A stretch of DNA of 64,000 nucleotides from Odontesthes bonariensis (Eukaryota; Chordata; Actinopteri; Atheriniformes; Atherinopsidae), in assembly GCF_027942865.1 (NCBI RefSeq), contig NC_134526.1, positions 19,945,784-20,009,783 on the forward strand, in the 5' to 3' direction. Below, piece by piece: positions 40,744-64,000 of the stretch. Numbering within the stretch: the stretch's first letter is position 1; each line of letters opens with the position of its first letter. The notes under the pieces were generated by a model. It was not told the DNA's origin. It worked only from the letters and a program-made list of their open reading frames with translations, and did not search any database. Made by a program: the position numbers and the translations under genes.

Positions 40744-41513
40744 ATGCTAGAAAAACGACGTTGGAACCAAAGAACACAGGACCAATCTTAAACACCCCGA
40801 GAGCGACCAAGAGAGGTCCACAGGAGCCTTCGCTGCTGCTACTAACCTTTGTTTCATGACAGTGGAACTATTCCTGAACAGAAACATTATAAGGATCATA
40901 TCACTTTATCACTGTTTCTTAGTGACCAAAAGGATCTGCGGTGAACCATAAACACTTTGGTAACTCTCACACTCTATTTTTTTATCATGTCTTGTAACAA
41001 ATGTTTCCCTGTACAGTACTAATTCCTTACTGCGTTGTCCCTTTATAAAACTGACATGACTCCAGCAAAACACTCAACTGTCCAACATTTAATGTTCACC
41101 GTGTCAGTAATTAAGATGCAAACGATCCAGATTTCTCTGCTTCCTTGTCAGCGAGGACCTCTTAAAGCACTCAAGCAGTACAATAATGAATTGTTATGAA
41201 GTGCTATGAAATGGACCCTCCTAATTGTTCTCATATGTAATATTTTATGTTTTTGTTGTAATAAGTAATTATGGAAATATTATGTGTACTAGCAACCGTA
41301 TTCCTGTCTTCATTATTAAGCATAACATCCCGTAGACGTCGTGCAGATGTTAGAACGTGGATGTTAGCGGGGAAATATGAATGTGCAATACCTTGCCATC
41401 TTGTTTAGTGTCGATATGCAGCGAAAACAAATGATATTTTCCTCAGCTGTTGGGGTCACAGTAGTTTTTTTTGGTGCCAGGTTTGGAACTCAAAACAGAT
41501 CGGCCGCTTGGAA

Positions 41514-41519
41514 AATAAA
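41514..41519 (+). terminator. rabep2: Candidate rabep2 polyadenylation signal
   Basis: AATAAA about 770 bp after the rabep2 stop. It lies only 35 bp from the minus-strand signal of atp2a1 at 41554-41559, so the two convergent transcripts probably end within a few tens of bases of each other or overlap. I saw no earlier AATAAA in the interval 40744-41513. Confidence 0.5.
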
Positions 41520-41553
41520 GAGCTAGAGTTCACAGCTTCTTTAATACATACCT

Positions 41554-41559
41554 TTTATT
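41554..41559 (-). terminator. atp2a1: Candidate atp2a1 polyadenylation signal
   Basis: The plus-strand TTTATT here is AATAAA on the minus strand, 282 bp after the atp2a1 stop at 41841. The interval 41560-41840 is read as atp2a1 3' UTR, which includes a T-rich plus-strand run at 41649-41666. The signal faces the rabep2 signal at 41514. Confidence 0.5.
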
Positions 41560-41840
41560 CTTTAAGAATAGAATAAACAGCAAAGCTTTCTCATCCCTTA
41601 ACTATATATTATTTTCAGTACATACACAGAAAAATACTTTGCAGCTTCTTTTTTTTTTTTTTTTTTAAATGTATCTTCAGATGGCTGATGTGTCTTCTTT
41701 AGTAGTCGCGCCACTGGAGATTTTGATCGAGTGGCTTTTGGCGCGCTCTCCTTCAGCTGGAGCGATCCGCCTCCTCTTTTTTTCGTCCTCTGTGTCTTCG
41801 TGCTCTCTTTGCTTCCAACTCTCCTTGTCGCACTTTGCCT

Positions 41841-56728
<14,888 letters not shown>

Positions 56729-56987
56729 CCTCACTGAAACGGAGAGGCTTCAGGAGAAAGGGATAAAGAAAAAACACAGATACTCACATCAGTCTGAGCG
56801 GCCCAGCCGGCCTAATACTGAGACTTAAAACAAATTAAGCTGTGTGCACCCACCACTTTCCTGAAGCGTGAGGAATAAAAACTGGCGACCCCCCCTGCGT
56901 TCACACTTGCTCTCTCTCTGGGCAGTTTCTCTCCTCTTAGACTCCTGGACTGACAGAAAGTGCAACCCGGCAAACTGTCCTGAAAAG

Positions 56988-56994
56988 TTTTATA
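56988..56994 (-). promoter_or_regulatory. atp2a1: TATA box of atp2a1
   Basis: Plus TTTTATA reads TATAAAA on the minus strand, about 260 bp upstream of the start codon, placing transcription start near 56960. Further upstream on the same strand are two CCAAT boxes (near 57016 and 57047) and a CAGGTG E-box at about 57067, a common MyoD-type site in muscle promoters. The spacing is typical of a focused, tissue-specific promoter. Motifs seen, use inferred. Confidence 0.55.
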
Positions 56995-57099
56995 CACATG
57001 AAAAAGTGGCCTCATTGGTGCTTGCTCAACATGCTCTCACCTCTCATTGGATGAAAAACGTCACAAACAGGTGGGCAGGGGGGGGGGCTGTGGTAAAGA

Positions 57100-58140
57100 A
57101 TAGGCAGAGAGGGAGGTGAGGAGGGGGGGCACGGGAGAGGGTAACAACTGCAGAGGGGTTCACTGTCCAGCAAGCTGGAAATTAGATGTGCTGAAGAGAG
57201 CGTGCCTGGTTTGGACAAAGAAGAGAGGCTTTCTGAATAAGGGGGTCTGGGACACTGATGGGCACATGTGGGCTCACATGTCTGCAGACACAAGGACACT
57301 TATAGTATGAACACAAGATTGTAAAGGATGTGAACATCAACAGATTTTCACTTGGCGGAAAGCAGCATTTACAAAAGTACTGCACTCATGCGGCACGTAA
57401 ACACTTGCAGAAATTAAAGTACCTTGATTTCCATTTTATCATCGTTCTATTCAGTTCAGAGGGAGACATTGGACTGTTTTACATTCTTAGATTTTACATA
57501 TACGTTTATTTAAAAATGAGAAAATATCAAACCAAGTCGAACAGAAGGATGAGAAAGCATCAAAAGTAATTCCAAAGTAATGTATTTCAATCATCTGGTA
57601 TTTCAGACATTTGGCACAAAACATGTTCAAATGTGTGTTGTGTGTTTAGCTGAGGTGGCAGAACTTGACAGCCAGAAATCCAACATTCTAACATCTAACA
57701 ATTAGCTCTCAAAGCGTAAAACAATAAAAACAGCAAGTGGAAATAAAAGGACATTTCGACTAGAAGCAAAAATGACAATTTGAATTTATCTTGTGTCCTT
57801 TTGTTGACTCAAACCTCTACTTGCTCATTGTTACATTATTGTAATGGTATTTTTTCCCCACACTTACGAGAGAATTTTTTGTATCCTTTGAAATGAACAA
57901 AGCAAAGATCGTCTTCATCTTAGTTACAATCATAGGCAAACAGTTTCACAACAAAATCAGCCTATCCGGAGGAATGAGAGGAAATTGCTCCCCCGAACCA
58001 AAACAGTGTAATAAATGTAAAGCGGGGTGGACAGAGTTCCATAAGTTGCATCCAACAAAGACATGAAAATCACTCTTTTATGGGTAGTTTTATCACTCAG
58101 GCTATACAGCAATTTGAAGTAAAGGGGATTTTGGTTTTGG
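57100..58140. other. Intergenic region upstream of atp2a1, no gene seen
   Basis: No ORF with family resemblance and no splice-compatible exon chain. It may include distal control sequence of atp2a1, but I see no specific element that I would name. Confidence 0.4.
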
Positions 58141-58199
58141 AAGGAAATGCACTTATGATTTCTTGTGACCTGAAGTTCTTTTGCCTATACTGATGTTGA

Positions 58200-58280
58200 A
58201 CACACTTATTGTAAGTCGCTTTGGATAAAAGCGTCTGCAAAATGACCGTAATGTAATGTAATGTAATGTAATGAGGCTTG
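58200..58280 (+). mobile_element. SINE/LINE 3' tail with (TAATG)n end
   Basis: TTGTAAGTCGCTTTGGATAA then AAGCGTCTGCAAAATGACCG, followed by five or so TAATG units. This is one of the commonest non-LTR 3' ends in teleost genomes. Confidence 0.75.
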
Positions 58281-59368
58281 ATTGACCACACAAACGCACA
58301 TGCAGATGAACGCAGAGCAGAGGAAGGAAAAGGGTGACGTTGGGGTGAAGGAGACCAGTCATGGGATTTAGTTTCCTCATTACACTGCCTCTTTTACTGC
58401 TGAACAGAGACTGTCAACTCCATAGACAGGCAGTGATTGCTGGAGTGTATCAACAAAGAACAATTATTAGCAGCTGCTAATTATAAGATTGTCATCCAGT
58501 ACAAACAGTGTGCACAAAATACTGTGACCCTTATTGCATTTACTGGCTCTGTCTCGGGTATCTTACGAAACGTATTCTCTAGTTTTCATGATAAATGTGA
58601 TCATTATCATACGAGAATATAAAGCAACCGGAAGCTGACAGGTCACTGATAACTTTGTGGCTGATATGAAAGCCGCTCCGCTGTGTGTTTCCGCTCTGAC
58701 CCCCCGTGCTGTTGTGGGCTCTGCTGTGGCAGTGAAAATCTCAAGGTGGCTCATTGACATTTAGCTCAATCTCCTGTTGGGATCAGGTTGCCTCAGCTCA
58801 TTCTAAGCGCTGTGCACACAGCTCACAGGCACACGTGCACACACCCAGTGTTCTTGCACAGTGAGATGGCAGCTCTCGAAAACACATTTTGAGATGATTA
58901 CTGGGGAACAAAAGGTTAGATGCGTAACCTTGACATACAATAAATGACCCATTAACTCCCACTAATAAAGGATCGTCTTTGCTTGACTGACTTCATTTGG
59001 ACTTTTGTTGCGTGGTTCTTTAATGCTGTGTCTGCTGATCCACCTGCTGATTGTTGGCAGCTCGAGCTGTAAGTTGATGTTTTAAGGTGCAGTTGCTCCC
59101 TGTCGTCATGCTTTGTGTCGCTGTTGACTTAAGGATATTCAGGCCATTGGATAGCATGTCGTAGAAGGAGGACATGGTAATCTCAGAGCAGGATGTCCTC
59201 CACTGTTGACACCTAACCACAGACCTAAATGACTTAAATCATATCATTCATTGATACATTGGGTTATGCATTAACATTGGTTACTCATGTTACAAATTAA
59301 ATTATCATGTACATTTTATTTGTTAGGAATCACCCCACTTTTGGAATCATCTGAGTTGGAATAACTGC

Positions 59369-59660
59369 GCTATGTAACTTTGCTGGACCGGCCCGGGAGC
59401 TGAGCGGAAGTACTTCGACTTGCTTTCTGGCACACCTACCGCAAAAACAAATAGACCCCTCTCACGCTCCCAGGTACAAGGCTAAGCTAGAGCAACATTG
59501 TCAGTACGATCATCATGGCAGAGGCACCGAAGAAACAGAAGAAGACGTTGACTGATGAAGCAAGGAAGAGAAAGAGATTTACGACAGTGTCTTAACCGTA
59601 CATTACCTCCAAGCCTGTAGGGGGAGCTCCATAATGGGCTTTTTGAGAAGTTACATAGTA
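59369..59660. mobile_element. Short MITE with terminal inverted repeats
   Basis: TATGTAACTT at 59371-59380 and AAGTTACATA at 59648-59657 are perfect inverted ends around about 290 bp. The interior holds a short lysine-rich frame (MAEAPKKQKK...) that stops after about 26 codons. It looks like a remnant of the parent element rather than a gene. Confidence 0.6.
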
Positions 59661-60899
59661 TTTAATGAGCTGATTGCTTTCTCTGCATAAAATGGAAAAC
59701 AGTTGAAAATGGTATTATGACATCTCACAGACAAGTTTAACATCAAATGGGACACTTGAAAGCATCAAATCTTGATACAATGTATGAGGAATAAGTTCAA
59801 CAAACATTTGATACTTTTCCCTTAAAAAGCTAGCAAAAAGAATGTTTTACCTATTAAAAGAGCTGCTTGATTGATTTTCCGTTCACTTGATTCACAGACT
59901 AAGTGTTACACCTCTTTAGTCAGCTTTTAAGCATGACTTTGTTAAGTTTCACACCAAAATTACTTGCAAGTCATACTAAAAAGCATGACTGTTGACGATT
60001 GACATTGTGGTGCAGGGAAAATGTGCAAGGGTTTCCTTTACATGCTATGTGAAGAAACGAGAAAACGACAACAACAGCAGCGATAAATTGCACATTGCTT
60101 GCTGAAAGGTATAAGCTCATTTGGAATTTTCAGCTAGCCGCATGTTTCAAAAAGGCTTTGACATGTTTACCTCTGCGTTGCATCGTCTCTTCTTTTAATA
60201 CCTTCTTTTAGCACTGCTATATGATGCTTAACAGTAAACTGCTTCCTCACACGCACACTAAAGGGATTTGGCAACTTTGGAAACTTTTGGAGTAGAATAA
60301 CACAATAACATTTCTCAGCCTTAACAGTTTCAACATTTGATACGTTGTGTTTGCACTGTTTTCAACTAAATGATTGGATCTGATTATTACTGTAGTTTGA
60401 ACTATTTGCCACATACCACTTTCCCATGAAACGATTATGTGAATAATGATTTATAGCTTGAGGGAAACAGGCTCACTTATGATGTAACCAACGTGAGCGA
60501 GTGAGAGCTCAGCAGCAGTACAAGTGTATATAGTACGTATGTTTCACTGTATTATTAGCCGAGGCAGGGCAGCTGGGGTTTGAAGAGCCTCACTGTAACT
60601 GTACCTATAGCAGCAGTTGTGCTCTTCTGGTAAAAATAGTGTGGTGGGCATGTAGGCAGGCAGCTATGACACAATGGCAAGATTTGGGTGTTCTTTTGGG
60701 AAGGTTTGAGAATGTGACACCCTGCAGGGAAGGACCATTGTAGACGCTATGCTGAAGCTTGAAGGTTACGCCAAGGTGAAGATCAGTGTCAGAGCGGTCA
60801 GTTTGTTCTCCTGTATTACCCAGTCGTAAAATAACTCACTTAAGCTCTTTTTTGGGGTTTATTGGTTTCCCTGCTGGGTGAAGCTCAGCCTGCTCTAAA

Positions 60900-61245
60900 C
60901 GGTGCTCTAGAAGGTAGACGGTGCCCGTTCTGCCGTATCTTTGGATCAAAAACTTTTTATCCCTATCACAGTGCTATTATCTACCGAATGCAAACCTGTC
61001 CAATTCCAGTAGTGGTTTGCTTCTGACGGGAGTTTGTTAGGAAGCAGATGCTCCACATACAGAAGAACAGACGCCCTTTTTCTTCCAGAGCATGGTGTGT
61101 TCCTGCACAGATGTTCTGACGATTCCCTTGTGGTTTACATTGTACAGCTCACCCAGGCCTCAATGCAGCTTAACAGCCTCAAACTATGACACTACCACCA
61201 CCATGTTTCGCAGATGGAAAAAGGTTTTTATGATGGAATGCAGTG
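60900..61245 (-). mobile_element. Tc1/mariner transposase relic
   Basis: On the minus strand, CATGGTGGTGGTAGTGTCAT followed by AGTTTGAGGCTG encodes the transposase core KHGGGSV.V..GC. The flanking sequence is too broken to give an ORF. Confidence 0.6.
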
Positions 61246-61283
61246 TTTTCCTTTCTTTTATTACCTTCTTTTAAAACAAGGCA

Positions 61284-61560
61284 TTAAAGGAGAATTCCGG
61301 CATTTTTACCAACATATCCCATCTGTTGGAGACCAAGGAAAGTTGGCCAAAGGGAAAAACGCGAGACATTTTCATGCCCGCTGCGCAAAGTTGTCCGATT
61401 GTGCTGATTTCCATGAAGCTTGTACTATCGGGCAAGCTTTTAACCTTTGCTGAGGCTCTTAACGTGTATCAAAATACTTTTTACCGAATTGGCCGTGGTG
61501 TCAGTAGCAATACAATTCAACCCAGGGGCTAACCATACCATTAGCTAGCACAGACATTAT
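61284..61560. repeat. TTAAAG-started repeat fragment
   Basis: Starts ATTAAAGGAGAATTCCGGC, a start typical of the TTAA-type repeats elsewhere in the window. Plus frames of 68-79 codons here have no family resemblance. Right end not defined. Confidence 0.4.
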
Positions 61561-61784
61561 ACATTTTGAGATTTCAAAAACTGCCTCAGCTTCCGTGTTC
61601 CACAGGCATGCGCACAAATCAATAGCCGAAGTCATACACTATAGTATTCCAAAATTGTCTTTTTGTCCACCAAAAACGACCCTCGGGAACCGAACTACAC
61701 ATTGCCATGTTTGTTATTGACCCACCCCACCCTATGTGCCTAAAGTCTGTAACAGTGTTTTTCTCTTGTCTTTTTGTTTATAAT

Positions 61785-61885
61785 GTCTTGTTTTTGTCTC
61801 TGCTTTCTGTTTGTTCCTTATGTAAAGCGTCTTTGAGCATTTGGAAAAGCGCAATATAAAACTTAGGTATTATTATTATTATTAA
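61785..61885 (+). mobile_element. LINE/SINE 3' tail with (ATT)n end
   Basis: GTAAAGCGTCTTTGAGCATT, then TGGAAAAGCGCAATATAAAAC and an ATT run. A common fish non-LTR 3' end. Confidence 0.6.
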
Positions 61886-62089
61886 AAAGTACAATATTAT
61901 TGTAACATTTAACTATATTTTCCTTAATTGTAGGGACTCGGTTACTGAACTTAAACCGATGAGACAAATGTGTCTCTCACAAATCTGAGTTGTAATACGT
62001 TCAAGAGACAGATAATTAGGAAGGCTAATGCCATTCTGTCTGGCAGCTCCCATCCTTTACATTCTGAGTTCCAGTTTCTGCCTTCTGGC

Positions 62090-62415
62090 CCCCGGCTCAG
62101 AGCAACAGGTACAAGCACTCCTTCATCCCTACAGCTGTTTCCCTTTTGAATTCAGGACAGGGTAGGAGGAGTCATACCTGATTGGTTGATATTGTTTCTG
62201 TTTCTTGTCTCCATGTGGTGTTATTGATGTTGGCAGAAATTGATGATACGCACCGTTCACACTTTCGCCACTTTGTAGGGACTGATGTTGTTTCAGCACA
62301 CTGTATTATCCCTCCCTCTTAGACTTTTAATTATATGTCTTTTATGTTTTATATCCTTTTTACTTGCTGCAACACTAATTTCCCTATGGGGACACAAATA
62401 AAACTGAATCTGAAT
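62090..62415 (+). mobile_element. Non-LTR element 3' fragment
   Basis: Ends TTTCCCTATGGGGACACAAA then TAAAACTGAATCTGAATGG, resembling the tail at 18174-18235. The upstream part contains CCATCCTTTACATTCTGAGT and TTCTGCCTTCTGGCCCCCGG, consistent with the C-terminal end of a LINE ORF. Confidence 0.5.
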
Positions 62416-63717
62416 GGTGATAATATACTGCTATCCATTAAAGTACATATTCAATTAAGAATCATTTAAAAAATACTGTTTTGGACCAAACAGTGGTGTG
62501 GAAGTGAAGTGACTGCCCTCACTCAGGCTCACTCTCTCTTTAAAACCCTGATCTAGAAATGACAAACCAAGCTTTGGTAACTTCCACAGTAGTGACAGCT
62601 GTATCCCAGTTCATATGTGTGAATGTGCTCCCATCTCCTGCCATCTCAACAATCTCTCACCTCAAATCTCCCCATTCTCTGTTTCCCCATCTTATGATAT
62701 GTACTTTGTCCTGCGCCCACTTCAAAACTTTGCTGCCACGTGTCCTGAAAAACCACCTCTGGAAGTAAACCAAGGCCCGCCCGCTCTCAGTGTGTCCTCG
62801 AGGACATGAGGTGAGGACACACTCCAGGTTCTTGTGTTGCTCTGTTATGTCACCAGATCTTTTGGTAAGCTCTCCCGTCATCCTGGTCCAAGGTAATATT
62901 TAGAAATGACAAAAGAGCCCCTTCCATTTTTTTTTACGATCTATCTGGGGTTTGCTTAAAACTTATAACAGAAGACTCACACTAACACACAATTATATAT
63001 GCAAACTCTGCACTGCGCCCGAATGATCCGTGTTACGCCTCAATAGAGGCCTTTCCAATCTGTTACATTTTTTTGAGAGCTCAATTAATAGAAACTATGC
63101 TGTTGTTTTTATTCATTATGCATCACATATCTTTGAATTATGATTTGATGTGTCAGCTCAAGAACTTTGGAAACTTGTGTTGCATTGACATAATTTCAGC
63201 CTCAGCAAATCTGATCAAACTGCTGATCTGAAAGCGTGTGTCAGGATGGCTTTCACACATCTCGTCTTCAATCACACTGGGTCTTCGGGTGAAGCACTTT
63301 GAACTGACAATGAGAAGACATGTGCTGTTCACGCTTTGAGTCTTATTTTACATTGCAGACAAGATGCCAAGACTTCCTAAATAACTCAGCAGTAGCTGCT
63401 GTTGAGCTTGTTTTTTCTTCTTAATTCAAAGGTTTTCCACAGCTGTTATGTGGCACTGCTCTGTTTATGAACTCACTCTTCTGTCTTTAGAATTCATAAG
63501 TTCAACATTTACAGCATTCTTATCGTGAACAAAGAATAGGTGTTTGTGTGAACTCTTTAGTGTTTACATGAACACTGAATAAAGAGATCGCAAAGTGTTT
63601 ACATGCTGCAAAGCAATTAATCAAAGTAAAACTTTTTTGACATGCAAAAAGTGGGACTGTCTGCTAATCTAGGGATACTACAAACAAAAAAAGGAGAAAA
63701 ATTTAGTTTTAACATCT

Positions 63718-63850
63718 TTATTCCAGTCCTGTGATCGACTGGCGACCTGTCCAGGGTGCATCCTGCCTCCAGCCAGATGGCAGCTTGGGTAGACTCCAGC
63801 CCCCCTGTGACCCTGAGAAGGATGAAGCAGGTATAGAAAATGAATGGATA
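63718..63850 (+). mobile_element. L2-type LINE 3' end
   Basis: CTGTGATCGACTGGCGACCT, GTCCAGGGTGCATCCTGCCT and AGACTCCAGCCCCCCTGTGA, ending with ATAGAAAATGAATGGATAGA. This is the reverse-oriented equivalent of the fragment at 2336-2445. Between 62420 and 63717 I see nothing to annotate. Confidence 0.7.
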
Positions 63851-64000
63851 GATTAATTTAACTCCTAACTAAAAACCATAAAGGCCTATTTCCCCTGCTG
63901 TCTACTACAAACAAGCGGAGAGTGAAAGTGGATCTTTACAATGTTGAGCTTTCCTCCAGCGGAGCATTGTAGATATGTTTAGTCATGAAAATCCATAACT

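Noticed and set aside
59515-59595. Short Lys-rich frame MAEAPKKQKK... as a possible small gene
   Set aside because: It sits within a terminal-inverted-repeat element and stops after about 26 codons.

Overview
The window is teleost fish genomic DNA. It holds intron-rich genes with GT/AG junctions and vertebrate-type protein families, set among fish-type interspersed repeats (degraded Tc1/mariner copies, LINE and SINE 3' tails, TTAA-ended MITEs). There is no operon, bacterial or viral-genome signal. All gene models below come from hand splicing. Each exon chain keeps an open frame, with phases that match at every junction.

Layout from left to right: (1) 1-4160 is repeat-rich intergenic DNA with a Tc1 relic, MITE fragments and a 556-bp foldback. 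(2) The minus strand from about 4160 to 15832 carries mapk3 (ERK1): eight coding exons between 15832 and 9304, and probably one extra non-coding 3' exon. (3) The plus strand from 17012 to 23917 carries nudt9 (ADP-ribose pyrophosphatase), head-to-head with mapk3. Its first intron is filled by a TTAA-ended MITE and a tandem-repeat block. (4) 25633-26045 is a TSD-flanked insertion built around a perfect 336-bp palindrome. (5) The plus strand from 26634 to 31881 carries an EHD/sarcalumenin-like dynamin-superfamily GTPase with a C-terminal membrane hairpin. I could not name it, and it is the least familiar gene here. (6) The plus strand from 34755 to 40743 carries rabep2 (rabaptin family Rab5 effector). 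(7) The minus strand from 56728 to 41841 carries atp2a1 (SERCA1 Ca2+-ATPase) in 24 coding exons, tail-to-tail with rabep2. (8) 57100-64000 is intergenic, with MITE, Tc1 and LINE/SINE debris and no gene that I can support.

The genes do not form one pathway. mapk3 is a signalling kinase, nudt9 clears ADP-ribose, rabep2 works in early-endosome traffic, and atp2a1 pumps Ca2+ into the sarcoplasmic reticulum of fast muscle. What links them is partly conserved synteny: human MAPK3, RABEP2 and ATP2A1 all lie in 16p11.2, whereas human NUDT9 is on chromosome 4. The points most worth a second look are the unnamed GTPase, a threonine at the normally invariant Asp of the ERK hinge, the palindromic insertion with a hammerhead-like core, two introns inside the usually large SERCA exon 8, and a 12-nt microexon in rabep2.
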